A stretch of 64,000 nucleotides of DNA from Anatilimnocola aggregata (GCF_007747655.1 NZ_CP036274.1:7006001-7070000); one strand, 5' to 3'. Shown: positions 8,498-17,137, numbered from the stretch's first letter. Made by a program: numbers and translations. The notes: generated by a model from the letters alone, not told the origin.

Positions 8498-10006
8498 CTA
8501 AGGATTCGCCGCCATAACCGGCACGCTGATAGGAGTCGCCACCTCCTCTAACTTGAGCAGACTGCGATTAACGGGATTGTAGATGTACACAATCCCGTAC
8601 AACTCCAGCTGGACGAGATTGAAGTCCACCGTCGCGTCCTTCGTCAAACTCGCTGCACCGTTCGGAAAGCCGGCACCCTCACCACGAAAACCAGCAGGCG
8701 AAAACCCGCCCATGTTCCCCTCGCCTCCCGCCAGCATGCCACCGGTGCCGGCTTGAAAAAAGCTGTCGGGCGATCCGATCGCTGCAGCGTCGCGATTGAT
8801 CCGCACTTGTCGAATCTCAACAGGTAGCGGTGCGTTGCCAAACTCGGTTAGTAGCCGATTCATGTGCCGCTGATCGATCTCCAAACGAATGCGTATCGGC
8901 ATCCGCTTCGCGACGGCAAGCAATGCGTTTTGATTGTCGGTAGTGGGCGCCGGATTGAGCGCTTCGCGCAGTTGAAAGCCAGCCAAGGGGAAATTGTTGG
9001 AATCGACATAGCGCCAGTTAGCTGGATCGAGCGGATTAAAGCTGGCGTTTGTTGTTGGCGACACCGGGGGAGCGCCGGCAGTTGCGGTAGGTTGCCCCTG
9101 TGGCCCTCCAGCCGCGACCGGCTGTCCGCCCATTCCCTCGTCAAAGCCTCCGCCAGAAGCGACGCCCGGCACCGCGGAACCTACGATCATCACCTGCCCG
9201 GCATTGCCGAGAGCCCCTTTTCCGATGCGAATGTATTCGATCTGCTTGACGGTCGCATTGTGGCGTCCTTCAGCTCCCTCGTTTGTCCGCTTGATGATTT
9301 CCATCAAATTCTGCAACACCCACAGGTCTTCTTGGGCATACAGCACGTCGAGCGTACTCGGATCGTCTTCTTTCGCTGTAAAACCGAAGTGGGTCGTCAA
9401 TATCTCTTGTTGATTTGTGGGTGCCCAAAGGACCATCGATCGATCGACCGGCGCGGCGCTCGTACCATCGGCCCGCAACATACCTGCCGGTTGCTCTGAG
9501 ACCGTTCCATCGCGGCGGGCGTTCCACTTCGTACCGATTGTGGTTGCCAGTTTTGGCAATTCGTCTTCGATAAAGTCGCGATAGCGACGGCGCAAACCAT
9601 CGGGAATGGTCAAGGCCAAGGGGGTCGCGACCGGAACCTTCTCAATGGGGCGTAAGGGTTTCACCGCATCGTGAAAATCCTGATCGAACGAGGCCGGCCA
9701 CACGAGCACACCTTCCTGCCGGCGATACTGCTGTTCCCAGCCAGCTGCGACTTCCAGTGCATACTGACGGGTGAGTGCATCGATGGCAGCATTTGAAGCC
9801 GGGTTCGGATGCGTGGCAGCCAGCGATCTCAGTCCGCCTACGCCGCTATATACGCTATCGATCTTGCTTTGATTTGCTTGCCGCTGTTCCTCGAGCGTGC
9901 CGGTCGACATGTACCAGCTTGCGAGGCTAAGCACCAAAATGCCGCCACACATGATCCAAAACACATGAGGCTGAATTTTGCCCCAAAGTTCCTTTAGTTG
10001 ACCCAT
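8498..10006 (-). CDS. Bitopic membrane protein, second gene of the PilM-like operon (possible PilO analogue)
   Basis: A 502-residue protein. A short cytoplasmic start is followed by one membrane helix (about residues 15-33) and a likely coiled coil beginning EEQRQANQSKID. The middle part carries a Gly/Gln/Ala/Pro-rich linker near residues 275-315. The C-terminal section includes RLEIDQRHMNRLLTEFGNAPLPVEIRQ-type strands and helices, and ELYGIVYIYNP, reminiscent of ferredoxin-like PilO folds. ATG 10006 was chosen because GGGAGTGGA precedes it; a TTG five codons upstream is less likely. It follows the PilM-like gene by 66 bases and precedes the third gene by 129. No domain was recognised with certainty. 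Confidence 0.7.
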   Translation of the reverse strand: MGQLKELWGKIQPHVFWIMCGGILVLSLASWYMSTGTLEEQRQANQSKIDSVYSGVGGLRSLAATHPNPASNAAIDALTRQYALEVAAGWEQQYRRQEGVLVWPASFDQDFHDAVKPLRPIEKVPVATPLALTIPDGLRRRYRDFIEDELPKLATTIGTKWNARRDGTVSEQPAGMLRADGTSAAPVDRSMVLWAPTNQQEILTTHFGFTAKEDDPSTLDVLYAQEDLWVLQNLMEIIKRTNEGAEGRHNATVKQIEYIRIGKGALGNAGQVMIVGSAVPGVASGGGFDEGMGGQPVAAGGPQGQPTATAGAPPVSPTTNASFNPLDPANWRYVDSNNFPLAGFQLREALNPAPTTDNQNALLAVAKRMPIRIRLEIDQRHMNRLLTEFGNAPLPVEIRQVRINRDAAAIGSPDSFFQAGTGGMLAGGEGNMGGFSPAGFRGEGAGFPNGAASLTKDATVDFNLVQLELYGIVYIYNPVNRSLLKLEEVATPISVPVMAANP

Positions 10007-10072
10007 GATTTCCACTCCCAACTACTGCAATTCCGATTGGTCAGACACGCCACTTCCGCCCGCTCATCGCGA

Positions 10073-12565
10073 TCACGCGGGAGGAACGGGTGGTGGTGTG
10101 GCTGGCGGAGTTGCTGGTACAGCTCCGGGGCCAGCCGCTGGCTCGGGCACAGCGGGCGACGGTGCAACTGGCACTGCCGCGCCGGGATCAACTGGTGCGG
10201 GCATGGGAGCAACAACGGGTGGCACCGCAGGAGCAACGGGAATTGGTGCCGGATTGATTGGCGCAACGGGCACAGCAGCAGGTGCCACTCCGGGAACTGG
10301 CACAGCAGATACTGGAGCGCCCGGAATGGGTGTTCCAGCTGCTGCGGCTGCTTGCGCGGCGTCAGCTTTCTTCTTACGTTCTTCGAAGCGCTTGTTCAGC
10401 GGCTTTTCTTGCCAGCAGAACTGGACGACAAATTCGCACTTGGGAACCGTAAAGAACTGAGGATTTTTCGGGTCTTCTGGGACCAGCTGCCCAGTCGGTG
10501 GCGAGTCAAAACCAAGTCCCGGTCCACCCGCACCAATGCCTGCTCCCGCGTAGTTCGGATTGGCGAGGCGAAACTGTTTGTCGATGGGAATATCGCGGGC
10601 CAGAATCGCAAAGCCCAGGCCCAGTTCTTTAAATGTGAACCGCTCGGTCTTGCCACCTGGTCCGCTTGGCAGGTCGACGACTCCCGTTTCGATCGACTTA
10701 ATCAAAGTTCGCTTCACATGCGCCGAGCCACCAATGGCAGAGTTCGAAGGATCGTTAAAGAAGTGATATCCCTTGATCTCAATGACCCAGCCTGGCCCGG
10801 TGGGGCTTTCAATCTGAATCGACGAGACATCAGTGGCACTGGCAGTTCCCGCTCCACCTGCCATCGCTCCATCCATGCCAACCATCGGAGCTGGCGCTGG
10901 CTGGCCAGGCTGCGCGGGTTGAGCATTCGGATCGGCGACCAGCTTCGGCAACAGATCGTTCTGTTCGATGTAACGACGCTTTACCGTATCGGTGAACCAA
11001 ACGGCCAGATCGGGGAAATGCTGCGTTTCCAGATACTCAATTTTCAAATCTTGCCGCTGCGAAAACGGCAACTGCTGATGGTCGGGAATTTGTCCCGCCG
11101 GAATTCGCCCCTGCTTGGCCATAGGCGGCAAGGCGTTATTGATCGCTTTCGTGATTTCCAGCCACATCACGCGGCGGTCGGCGGCACCAACCACTTCGTC
11201 GCCAATCGCACGCATCTGAGCTAGGATTTTTTTGCGATTCTCATGTTCCGCCTGATAGCTGCCACTTAGAGAGCTGATATTCGAAGCCGTGCTGACGGCG
11301 TCAGCCCATTTCACATTGTTCTCTTCATGCAGCTCGTGCACTTTCTCCCACGTCATGTAGTGGAAAATAAAGTTGAGTGCACAGGCCAGCACAATGGCCG
11401 CAACACCGGCGACGGCCCATGGCTTTTTGGCCTTGATGATCCGCTGCAGGATCAATTCTCGCGGCAGCAGATTCGTCTTGAGCTTGCTCTTTTCCAGGGC
11501 TTGCACGCACAAGCCATAGGCTGCACCAAAAGCCAGCAAGTTGTCTTTGAACGACGGCGATGTCACGACCGACGCACCGGTCAGCCGCCGAAACGCGTCC
11601 AACTCGGTGACTTCATATCCCAGGTGCTTGCCCAAGTATTGCGACAAACCGGGGAGTTTGACCGTATTGCCCAGGATCACAATATTCGTGATTTTGGCTT
11701 TGCGATCGAGGCTATGAAAAAAGCCGATCGACCGCTGAACTTCGGTCACCATGTCGCCGAAGACGGGTCGCATGGCCTGAAAGATCGCCTTGGGATCTTC
11801 CGCCTGGCGAGGATTCCGCTTCAGGTGCTCAGCCTTCGCGAAGGTGAGCTTCAGGTCCTTCGACAATTGCTTGGTGAAGTGGTTGCCACCGAGCGGAATG
11901 TTGCGCTGCCAAAGTCGAAAACCATTCGTTACGACCAGGTCGGTCGTTTCGGTACCGATCGAAAGGACGACCGACGAAGCGGGCGGCGAATCCGAGTCGT
12001 AGGTTTGGCCGTCCTTCAGCGGATTCGTCATGTCGTGGGCGAAGAAGTTGTAGATCGCAATCGGCGCGAGTTGGATGACATCGACTTCGATCTCGGCATC
12101 CAAAAACGGCTTGAGTGCTTTGGCAACTTGCTCGCGCTTCATCGCGAACAGGCCGACTTCCGACTCGAGCGCGAAGCCATCGACTTCCTGCCCACCGGGC
12201 ATCCGCTGATAGTCCCAGATCACGTCTTCGAGCGCGAAGGGGATTTGCTGCCGCGCTTCGTACTTGACGATGTCGGCAATCTTCTTCACGTCGACCGGTG
12301 GCGGCTTGAAATAACGAGCGAGACCCGATTCGCCGGGAACTGAGATGGCGACCCGGTCACCGCGCAAGTTGTTGCGCGACAGAAACTGCTCGAGCGCTTC
12401 TTTCACCAATTGAGCTGCATCGGCATCGGCCTGCGTCAACAGCTTGGGATATTCGATGTAATCGTAACCATCGGCTACAACGACGTCGCCATCCATGCGG
12501 CAACGCAACGCTTTGAGGGCACAACGACCAACGTCGATACCCCAAACACCAGCACTTCTTGCCAT
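10073..12565 (-). CDS. pilM: PilM-like actin-fold ATPase fused to a PilN-like membrane segment
   Basis: An 830-residue protein. Residues 1-340 form a PilM (SHS2/actin-like) ATPase: VWGIDVGRCALKALR is phosphate-1, LSIGTETTDLVVTNG phosphate-2, and IVILGNTVKLPGLSQYLG the adenosine motif. Then comes LLPRELILQR, which resembles the short N-terminal peptide of PilN that binds PilM. It is followed by a membrane helix (about 383-403) and a periplasmic coiled-coil plus PilN-like region, and the last 100 residues are almost only Ala, Pro and Val. In type IV pili PilM and PilN are separate proteins that link the cytoplasmic motor to PilO and PilP; here they are one chain. GAGAGGAC precedes the chosen ATG. 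No pilin, PilQ, PilB or PilT gene is in the window. Confidence 0.88.
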   Translation of the reverse strand: MARSAGVWGIDVGRCALKALRCRMDGDVVVADGYDYIEYPKLLTQADADAAQLVKEALEQFLSRNNLRGDRVAISVPGESGLARYFKPPPVDVKKIADIVKYEARQQIPFALEDVIWDYQRMPGGQEVDGFALESEVGLFAMKREQVAKALKPFLDAEIEVDVIQLAPIAIYNFFAHDMTNPLKDGQTYDSDSPPASSVVLSIGTETTDLVVTNGFRLWQRNIPLGGNHFTKQLSKDLKLTFAKAEHLKRNPRQAEDPKAIFQAMRPVFGDMVTEVQRSIGFFHSLDRKAKITNIVILGNTVKLPGLSQYLGKHLGYEVTELDAFRRLTGASVVTSPSFKDNLLAFGAAYGLCVQALEKSKLKTNLLPRELILQRIIKAKKPWAVAGVAAIVLACALNFIFHYMTWEKVHELHEENNVKWADAVSTASNISSLSGSYQAEHENRKKILAQMRAIGDEVVGAADRRVMWLEITKAINNALPPMAKQGRIPAGQIPDHQQLPFSQRQDLKIEYLETQHFPDLAVWFTDTVKRRYIEQNDLLPKLVADPNAQPAQPGQPAPAPMVGMDGAMAGGAGTASATDVSSIQIESPTGPGWVIEIKGYHFFNDPSNSAIGGSAHVKRTLIKSIETGVVDLPSGPGGKTERFTFKELGLGFAILARDIPIDKQFRLANPNYAGAGIGAGGPGLGFDSPPTGQLVPEDPKNPQFFTVPKCEFVVQFCWQEKPLNKRFEERKKKADAAQAAAAAGTPIPGAPVSAVPVPGVAPAAVPVAPINPAPIPVAPAVPPVVAPMPAPVDPGAAVPVAPSPAVPEPAAGPGAVPATPPATPPPVPPA

Positions 12566-13147
12566 CGGCAAGTCCTCTCACGGTAGAGCGAGCGCCCTGT
12601 AACTGACCCGAGTCGCGCAATGGCTGCGCGAGCAAAAATCGCGTGGGGTCGATGATCGCCGTTTGCCGAAAGAGATAAGCTCGACAAGTTTCGCACCCGC
12701 TGCAACTGGCCCATTGAGTAAACGAACGCTAGCGAGCCTAAAGCCCATCCAGCACCCTCTACTCATACAGCAACTGCGAGCGCATCATCCGACCTCTGTT
12801 CCACAATCTAATCTATCGACGTTGGCCTGCGCATGTCAATCTTTTTACCCCGATGTTACGGGCATTGAGCATGCGGGAATCAGCAACGCCATCTAGTACC
12901 CACCCGAAGCTACGAGGGCTAAAGCCCTCAGCATAAAGTCCGAGCCAGGTGTCGAAAGCGACGTTTCGAATTAGAGCCCCGTGCAGGCATGTTCGGCTGC
13001 ACTCATGCGCACCTACTTTTATGTCCACCAGATCGCTTGCTGTGGCGGTCGTGAACCTTTGGGAGGGACTGCGGGTCTGATCTTTCGAAGGCATTTCGAA
13101 TTTCGCGGCCTGGCAGGTAAAGCCCGAATTTCGCTCGATGCCTTTTT
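12566..13147. other. 582-base gap between the PilM-like operon and the first tRNA cluster
   Basis: The divergent promoter of the PilM-like operon must lie at the left end. A copy of the dispersed palindrome family A is at 12914-12929. Two short minus-strand frames exist here, but they lack ribosome-binding sites and homologous-looking content. I see no recognisable non-coding RNA. Confidence 0.5.
12909..12929. repeat. Dispersed palindrome family A (variant core GAGGGCTAAAGCCCTC)
   Basis: A perfect 16-base palindrome at 12914-12929, preceded by GCTAC. It is a compensated variant of the GTGGGCTAAAGCCCAC core seen four more times between 47 and 56 kb: the outer bases changed on both arms, so pairing is kept. 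Confidence 0.7.
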
Positions 13148-13220
13148 AGTCCTGTAGCCCAGCGGCGAAGGCAGCACTCTTACAAAGTGACGAACGGTGG
13201 TTCGAGTCCACCCAGGACTA
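13148..13220 (+). tRNA. tRNA-Val(TAC)
   Basis: The acceptor AGTCCTG pairs fully with CAGGACT. The anticodon loop CTTACAA gives TAC, the T-arm is GGTGG/CCACC with loop TTCGAGT, and the discriminator is A. The D-stem and the first anticodon-stem pair contain mismatches, so the cloverleaf is weaker than for tRNA-Gly at 17138. Confidence 0.85.
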
Positions 13221-13225
13221 CCTGC

Positions 13226-13303
13226 AGCGCGGTACGCAAACAGGAAAAGCGGCGAAGCTTAGAACTTCGTGACTGAGTGTGGGTTCGATTCCCACCCGTG
13301 CTA
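13226..13303 (+). tRNA. tRNA-Leu(TAG) with short variable arm
   Basis: The acceptor AGCGCGG pairs with CCGTGCT (one G:U). The D-stem is CGC/GCG, the anticodon arm CGAAG-CTTAGAA-CTTCG gives TAG, the T-arm is GTGGG/CCCAC with loop TTCGATT, and the discriminator is A. The variable region is only nine bases with no hairpin, short for a Leu tRNA. It is almost identical to the tRNA-Leu(CAG) at 16057. Confidence 0.85.
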
Positions 13304-13339
13304 CTGACGTGCTCATTGTCCCGCGCGATGAATATCCGC

Positions 13340-13410
13340 GGCCCGTTCGTTTAGTGGGAGGATGCCGGGTTCTCAGTCCGGAGAAATGGGTTCGATTCCC
13401 ATACGGGTCA
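13340..13410 (+). tRNA. tRNA-Glu(CTC)
   Basis: The acceptor GGCCCGT pairs with ACGGGTC, the anticodon arm CCGGG-TTCTCAG-TCCGG gives CTC, the T-arm is ATGGG/CCCAT with loop TTCGATT, and the discriminator is A. The D-arm (GTTT/GGAT) is held mostly by G:U pairs. Confidence 0.88.
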
Positions 13411-13593
13411 CTCGCCTTCGCGAGCGATTCGCCTTCTTGCCAATCATGCTGGCCTGCCTGCTGGGGCATAACGTTTGCTATGAACCCTCGGTAACCGGCA
13501 TCTACGTCGCTGCCTTTAAGAACCGACGAACTTTGTTGGTTGCAACCCGACCACAGCGACATTTCTGAGGTCAGGGAACGAAGGTGGAAGAGC

Positions 13594-14667
13594 ATGCGAT
13601 TCATAACGAAGTCCCTGGTGGGTCTAAGCGCCGCCTGGGGCGTCTATCAATTTGGGCGAGTATTGGTCCAGCAAACTCGTCATTTCTACTGGGCGGGCAA
13701 AATTGCAATCGTGACTGGAGGTTCGCGCGGTTTAGGATTAGTACTGGCACGGCAACTAGTCGCCCAAGGAGTCAAGGTAACGATCTGTGCTCGCACCGCC
13801 GCCGATGTTGCCGCTGCGACTCGCGAACTGCGCGACGCCGGCGGAGATGTACTTGGACTGGTTTGCGATGTGCGCGATCAAGCACAGGTAAATGCGGTCG
13901 TAGAAAGCACGGTACGCCATTGGGGAAGCATTGATTTGCTTTTCAATGTTGCCGGCATCATGCAGGTCGGTCCGCTAGATGCGATGACCGTCGAAGATTT
14001 CCGCACAGCCATGAACATCAACTGTTTTGGCGCACTGCATTCGGTACTTGCGGTATTGCCAACCATGCGGCGGAACCGCTGGGGTCGAATCGTTAATGTT
14101 GCTTCTATCGGCGGCAAACGTGCGGTGCCGCACATGATTCCCTACGACACCAGTAAATTCGCCCTCGTTGGATTGTCGAACGGTTTGCGCACTGAGTTGG
14201 CAAAAGATGGCATTCTGGTGACGACTGCCTGCCCCAGCTTGATGTGCACGGGAAGTCCGCGCAATGCCACCTTCAAAGGGCAGCATCGGCAGGAATATGC
14301 CTGGTTCAGTATCGGCGGATCGCTGCCCGTTGTCGCACTCACTGCCGAATCTGCTGCGCGGCAGATTCTTAACGCGTGTCAAAACGGTGACGGCGAAGTT
14401 TATATCGCAAATTTATTCAGCCCTCCGGTCTGGGCTTCCGAACTTGCGCCGACATTAACGGCTGAGATTTTGGCTTTGATCAACCGTTTCCTGCCCGCAA
14501 TGGGCGGCATCGGTCAACGCGCAGCTTACGGTTACGAGAGTGAGTCGAGCGTTTCTCCATCGTGGATTACCGCGCTCGGTGATGCTGCTGCCGAGCGGAA
14601 TAATGAGATGCGACCGCGGCCCGACGAAAGTTCACTTCCCCTTAGCACGACTGGAGTTTTTCGATGA
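13594..14667 (+). CDS. Short-chain dehydrogenase/reductase with N-terminal hydrophobic segment
   Basis: A 357-residue NAD(P)-dependent SDR, extended at both ends compared with the usual 250 residues. Cofactor motif TGGSRGLG at 41-48, DVRD near 93, NVAGIM near 118, catalytic Ser171 in NVASIGG, Tyr184 and Lys188 in YDTSK. The first 30 residues include a hydrophobic stretch ([18 protein letters not shown]) that may tether it to the membrane. The ATG at 13594 follows GAAGGTGG; an upstream frame extension has no such site. Its stop overlaps the start of the zinc dehydrogenase by four bases (ATGA), so the two are translationally coupled and probably act on related alcohol/aldehyde substrates. The pair lies between two tRNA clusters. 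Substrate unknown. Confidence 0.88.
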   Translation: MRFITKSLVGLSAAWGVYQFGRVLVQQTRHFYWAGKIAIVTGGSRGLGLVLARQLVAQGVKVTICARTAADVAAATRELRDAGGDVLGLVCDVRDQAQVNAVVESTVRHWGSIDLLFNVAGIMQVGPLDAMTVEDFRTAMNINCFGALHSVLAVLPTMRRNRWGRIVNVASIGGKRAVPHMIPYDTSKFALVGLSNGLRTELAKDGILVTTACPSLMCTGSPRNATFKGQHRQEYAWFSIGGSLPVVALTAESAARQILNACQNGDGEVYIANLFSPPVWASELAPTLTAEILALINRFLPAMGGIGQRAAYGYESESSVSPSWITALGDAAAERNNEMRPRPDESSLPLSTTGVFR

Positions 14668-15833
14668 AGGCACTCTGCTGGCATGGAACAGGCGACGTCC
14701 GAGTTGATACAGTTTCAGACCCCAAGATTCAGGAACCCCGTGATGCCATCATCCGAATTACCGCGAGTGGTATCTGTGGATCGGACCTCCACTTGCTGAA
14801 TGGCTATATGCCCACGATGAAAGCTGGCGATATTCTCGGCCACGAGCCCATGGGCGAAGTGGTTGAGCTCGGCAGTGCAGTTCATAATTTGGCAATCGGC
14901 GATCGGGTGGTGGTGCCCTTTACGATTGCGTGTGGCAACTGCTTTTTCTGTCGCAAAACACTATTCTCCTGCTGCGACACTTCCAATCCCAACGCCGAGA
15001 TGGCGCGAAAGGCGATGGGGCATTCTCCCTCGGGTCTATTTGGATTTTCGCATATGCTGGGCGGTTTTTCCGGCGGCCAAGCAGAGTACTTGCGTGTTCC
15101 TTTTGCCGATGTCGGGCCCCTAAAGATTGAGTCCAGTCTTCCCGATGAGAAGGTTCTCTTCCTCTCCGATATTTTCCCGACAGGCTACATGGCTGCTGAG
15201 AATTGCGGCATCGAGCCGGGCGATACCGTTGCCGTTTGGGGCTGCGGTCCCGTGGCACAGTTTGCCATTCAAAGCGCTTGGATGTTCAAAGCTGGCCGCG
15301 TAATTGCCATCGACCGAGTGCCGGAACGATTGAAATTGGCACAGACCGCAGGCAAGGCCGAGGTCATCGACTTTAGCAAGGAAGATGTCTACCAACGCTT
15401 GCAGGAAATGACTGGTGGCCGTGGGCCGGACCGCTGCATTGATGCGGTGGGGTGTGAAGCGCATGCGCCGAGCACCATCGGTGTAATTGCCGATCGAGTT
15501 TCCGCCGCGGTTGCACCTTCCGATCAAATGCATGCGGTGAGCGAAGCCATTAAGTGTTGCCGCAAGGGCGGAACAGTATCGGTTCCTGGTGCCTATGCCG
15601 GCCTGGCCGATAAGTTGCCGTTTGGCGCGTTCATGAACAAAGGCCTAACCTTGAAGACAGGGCAGACGCACATGCAACGTTATATGAAACCGCTGTTGGA
15701 AAAAATTGAGGCCGGCGAAATTGATCCGTCGTTTGTCGTTACTCATCGCGTGAAACTGAGCGACGCACCGGCCGCGTACAAGACCTTTCGTGACAAGAAA
15801 GACGGCTGCATCAAGGTCGTACTTACACCCTAA
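14664..15833 (+). CDS. Zinc-dependent alcohol dehydrogenase, formaldehyde-dehydrogenase-like
   Basis: A 389-residue medium-chain dehydrogenase. The catalytic zinc site is Cys38 (GICGSD) and His60-Glu61 (GHEPMGE); the structural zinc loop has Cys90, Cys93, Cys96 and Cys103/104. The Rossmann motif WGCGPVAQ lies near residue 193, and [11 protein letters not shown] with Asp points to NAD(H). The long insert after the zinc loop and the [14 protein letters not shown] segment fit the glutathione-independent formaldehyde dehydrogenase-like subgroup. It is coupled to the SDR by a four-base overlap. The true substrate is not predictable. The next cluster of tRNA genes begins 122 bases downstream. Confidence 0.9.
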   Translation: MKALCWHGTGDVRVDTVSDPKIQEPRDAIIRITASGICGSDLHLLNGYMPTMKAGDILGHEPMGEVVELGSAVHNLAIGDRVVVPFTIACGNCFFCRKTLFSCCDTSNPNAEMARKAMGHSPSGLFGFSHMLGGFSGGQAEYLRVPFADVGPLKIESSLPDEKVLFLSDIFPTGYMAAENCGIEPGDTVAVWGCGPVAQFAIQSAWMFKAGRVIAIDRVPERLKLAQTAGKAEVIDFSKEDVYQRLQEMTGGRGPDRCIDAVGCEAHAPSTIGVIADRVSAAVAPSDQMHAVSEAIKCCRKGGTVSVPGAYAGLADKLPFGAFMNKGLTLKTGQTHMQRYMKPLLEKIEAGEIDPSFVVTHRVKLSDAPAAYKTFRDKKDGCIKVVLTP

Positions 15834-15955
15834 GGTCAAACTGGCAAAGAAGGCTACCGGCAGGGACGATTATCGCAATTTGTCGCGTGCCATCGTGAAC
15901 CTTGAATCGCGTCAGGTGACTATTCAGGCAGTGACAAAAGTTGCTGAATAAGTAC

Positions 15956-16030
15956 GTCCTCATGGAGCAGCCCGGAGTGCTCGCCACCCTGTCACGGTGG
16001 AGGCCGTGGGTTCAAATCCCACTGGGGACG
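15956..16030 (+). tRNA. tRNA-Asp(GTC)
   Basis: The acceptor GTCCTCA pairs with TGGGGAC, the D-arm is GAGC/GCTC, and the anticodon arm CCACC-CTGTCAC-GGTGG gives GTC. The T-arm is GTGGG/CCCAC with loop TTCAAAT. The discriminator is G, as expected for Asp. Confidence 0.93.
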
Positions 16031-16056
16031 CTCGGTTGGAGCCAGTACGGTTTTGC

Positions 16057-16135
16057 AGCGCGGTACGCAAATAGGAAAAGCGGCGAAGCTCAGAACTTCG
16101 TGATTCGAGTGTGGGTTCGATTCCCACCCGTGCTA
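16057..16135 (+). tRNA. tRNA-Leu(CAG) with short variable arm
   Basis: Same fold as tRNA-Leu(TAG) at 13226; only one D-loop base, the first anticodon base and a few variable-region bases differ. The anticodon loop CTCAGAA gives CAG. The variable region is ten bases without a clear stem. Discriminator A. Confidence 0.86.
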
Positions 16136-16143
16136 CTGAAAAT

Positions 16144-16225
16144 GTGTCGGTTGGGCATTGGCAAGCCTCGGTGATTGTAAACCACTCGCTTTCGAGCTCT
16201 GCAGGTTCAACTCCTGCCCGGCGCA
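16144..16225 (+). tRNA. tRNA-Tyr(GTA)
   Basis: The acceptor GTGTCGG pairs with CCGGCGC (two G:U pairs), the D-stem is GGGC/GCCT, and the loop TTGTAAA gives GTA. A 14-base class II variable arm contains a GCT-TTCG-AGC hairpin; the T-arm is GCAGG/CCTGC and the discriminator A. The closing anticodon-stem pair is an A:C mismatch. Confidence 0.86.
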
Positions 16226-16246
16226 CTTGCGTCCGAAACAAATCAC

Positions 16247-16327
16247 AGCCAAGTGGTGAAACGGCAGACACGCGGCCCTCAAAACGTCGCGCCGAGAGGC
16301 ATGAGAGTTCAAATCTCTCCTTGGCTA
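16247..16327 (+). tRNA. tRNA-Leu(CAA)
   Basis: The acceptor AGCCAAG pairs fully with CTTGGCT, the D-stem is GTG/CAC, and the loop CTCAAAA gives CAA. A 13-base variable arm forms GCC-GAGA-GGC, the T-arm is GAGAG/CTCTC and the discriminator A. The closing anticodon-stem pair is C:C. It keeps the long variable arm that the two other Leu tRNAs lack. Confidence 0.85.
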
Positions 16328-16355
16328 CTATTGCGATGCCCAGTTGATTCCTCGC

Positions 16356-16424
16356 TGCGGGTGGGCCAGCGTCCTGCGGAGCCTCATAAGCTTCGCCTGC
16401 CGGGTGCGACCCCCGGACCCGCTA
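16356..16424 (+). tRNA. Degenerate CAT-anticodon tRNA-like element
   Basis: The anticodon arm GGAGC-CTCATAA-GCTTC gives CAT, and a T-stem CCGGG/CCCGG is present. Several core positions are abnormal: the first and last acceptor bases are T:T, position 8 is G not T, the segment between acceptor and anticodon arm is only 15 bases with a two-pair D-stem, and the T-loop reads TGCGACC instead of TTC-type. It is either a divergent tRNA or a decayed copy. Confidence 0.5.
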
Positions 16425-16443
16425 TTTGCATAGCTTGCCAATC

Positions 16444-16515
16444 AGCTCGATGGTGAAATGGAAATCATCCCTCGCTTCGAACGAGGGGTTCCGGGTTCGA
16501 CTCCCGGTTGAGCTG
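16444..16515 (+). tRNA. tRNA-Arg(TCG)
   Basis: The acceptor AGCTCGA pairs with TTGAGCT, the D-arm is GTGA/TCAT, and the anticodon arm CCTCG-CTTCGAA-CGAGG gives TCG. The T-arm is CCGGG/CCCGG with loop TTCGACT, and the discriminator is G. Confidence 0.88.
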
Positions 16516-16546
16516 CTTGTTGCTCGCGAGCCAACTGCTCGCCTAT

Positions 16547-16621
16547 GGTGCCGGTAGTGTAGCGGACTCTGCACACCTGGCTGTGACCCAGGAAGTAAGG
16601 GTTCGACTCCCTTCCAGCACC
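16547..16621 (+). tRNA. tRNA-His(GTG)
   Basis: The anticodon arm CCTGG-CTGTGAC-CCAGG gives GTG. The extra G at position -1 faces C73, the identity mark of tRNA-His. The acceptor GTGCCGG pairs with CCAGCAC apart from one C:A mismatch. The T-arm is AAGGG/CCCTT with loop TTCGACT. Confidence 0.88.
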
Positions 16622-17137
16622 CTTTCGATGAACTGAACCGATCGAGCAGAATTCTGGCGAGCCGTTTAAGCGCGACCTTGAATCCACGTAAACGTTCAAC
16701 TTGCGGCATCTTAATTGGACACCAACTGCTCGGAATCTCGAGAGTTACTTGCATCGCTGTCCAACTATCGACCCCTTAATTGAACACCCCCCATTTGTGG
16801 AGCTCGCGTAAAGCTGGGGAACGTTAGGTGATCGCGAATAAATACACCACTCAACTGGCAGTTTGTCGCGTATTTTCGCGTTCCCACCAAAGTCAGAGTC
16901 GAGAAAAGCGTGGTATAGTAGCAAGTCGAACAGGACAAAGACTGAATTGGCCACACCGTCGCTCAAGTCGAACGTACGGCTGGTCGATGAGGAATTTTCA
17001 TCGTTCGATCGTCCAGCGAGGTTGTCGCTGGCGCGAGTTTCTGGCCCGATTTTAGCCTGTTTGGTTTTTTCCAAGCTGGTTCCTGCCGGGGCTTTACAAA
17101 GCCGCGGCGATCTGCAAAATTATCGGGCTACTGACAC
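16622..17137. other. 516-base gap between tRNA-His and tRNA-Gly
   Basis: Several short overlapping frames exist on both strands, none with a ribosome-binding site or a recognisable protein. No repeat or structured RNA was identified. Confidence 0.4.

Noticed and set aside
9998..11224. A 408-codon open frame on the plus strand opposite the PilM-like gene
   Set aside because: It lies antisense to a well-supported gene, is rich in Arg, Trp, Ser and Gly as expected from reversed GC-rich codons, and has no ribosome site or family motif.
12813..13094. A 93-codon minus-strand frame between the PilM-like operon and the tRNA cluster
   Set aside because: It crosses palindrome family A, has no ribosome-binding site and shows no protein-like pattern.
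13411..15955. The SDR-ADH segment as a mobile element bounded by the two Leu tRNA copies
   Set aside because: No integrase, transposase or direct repeats at the edges were found, and the Leu tRNAs differ in anticodon, so this stays only a possibility under the tRNA island finding.
15941..16271. Open frames over the second tRNA cluster
   Set aside because: They run straight through well-formed tRNA genes; peptide motifs like GSIPTRAT come from repeated T-arm sequences.
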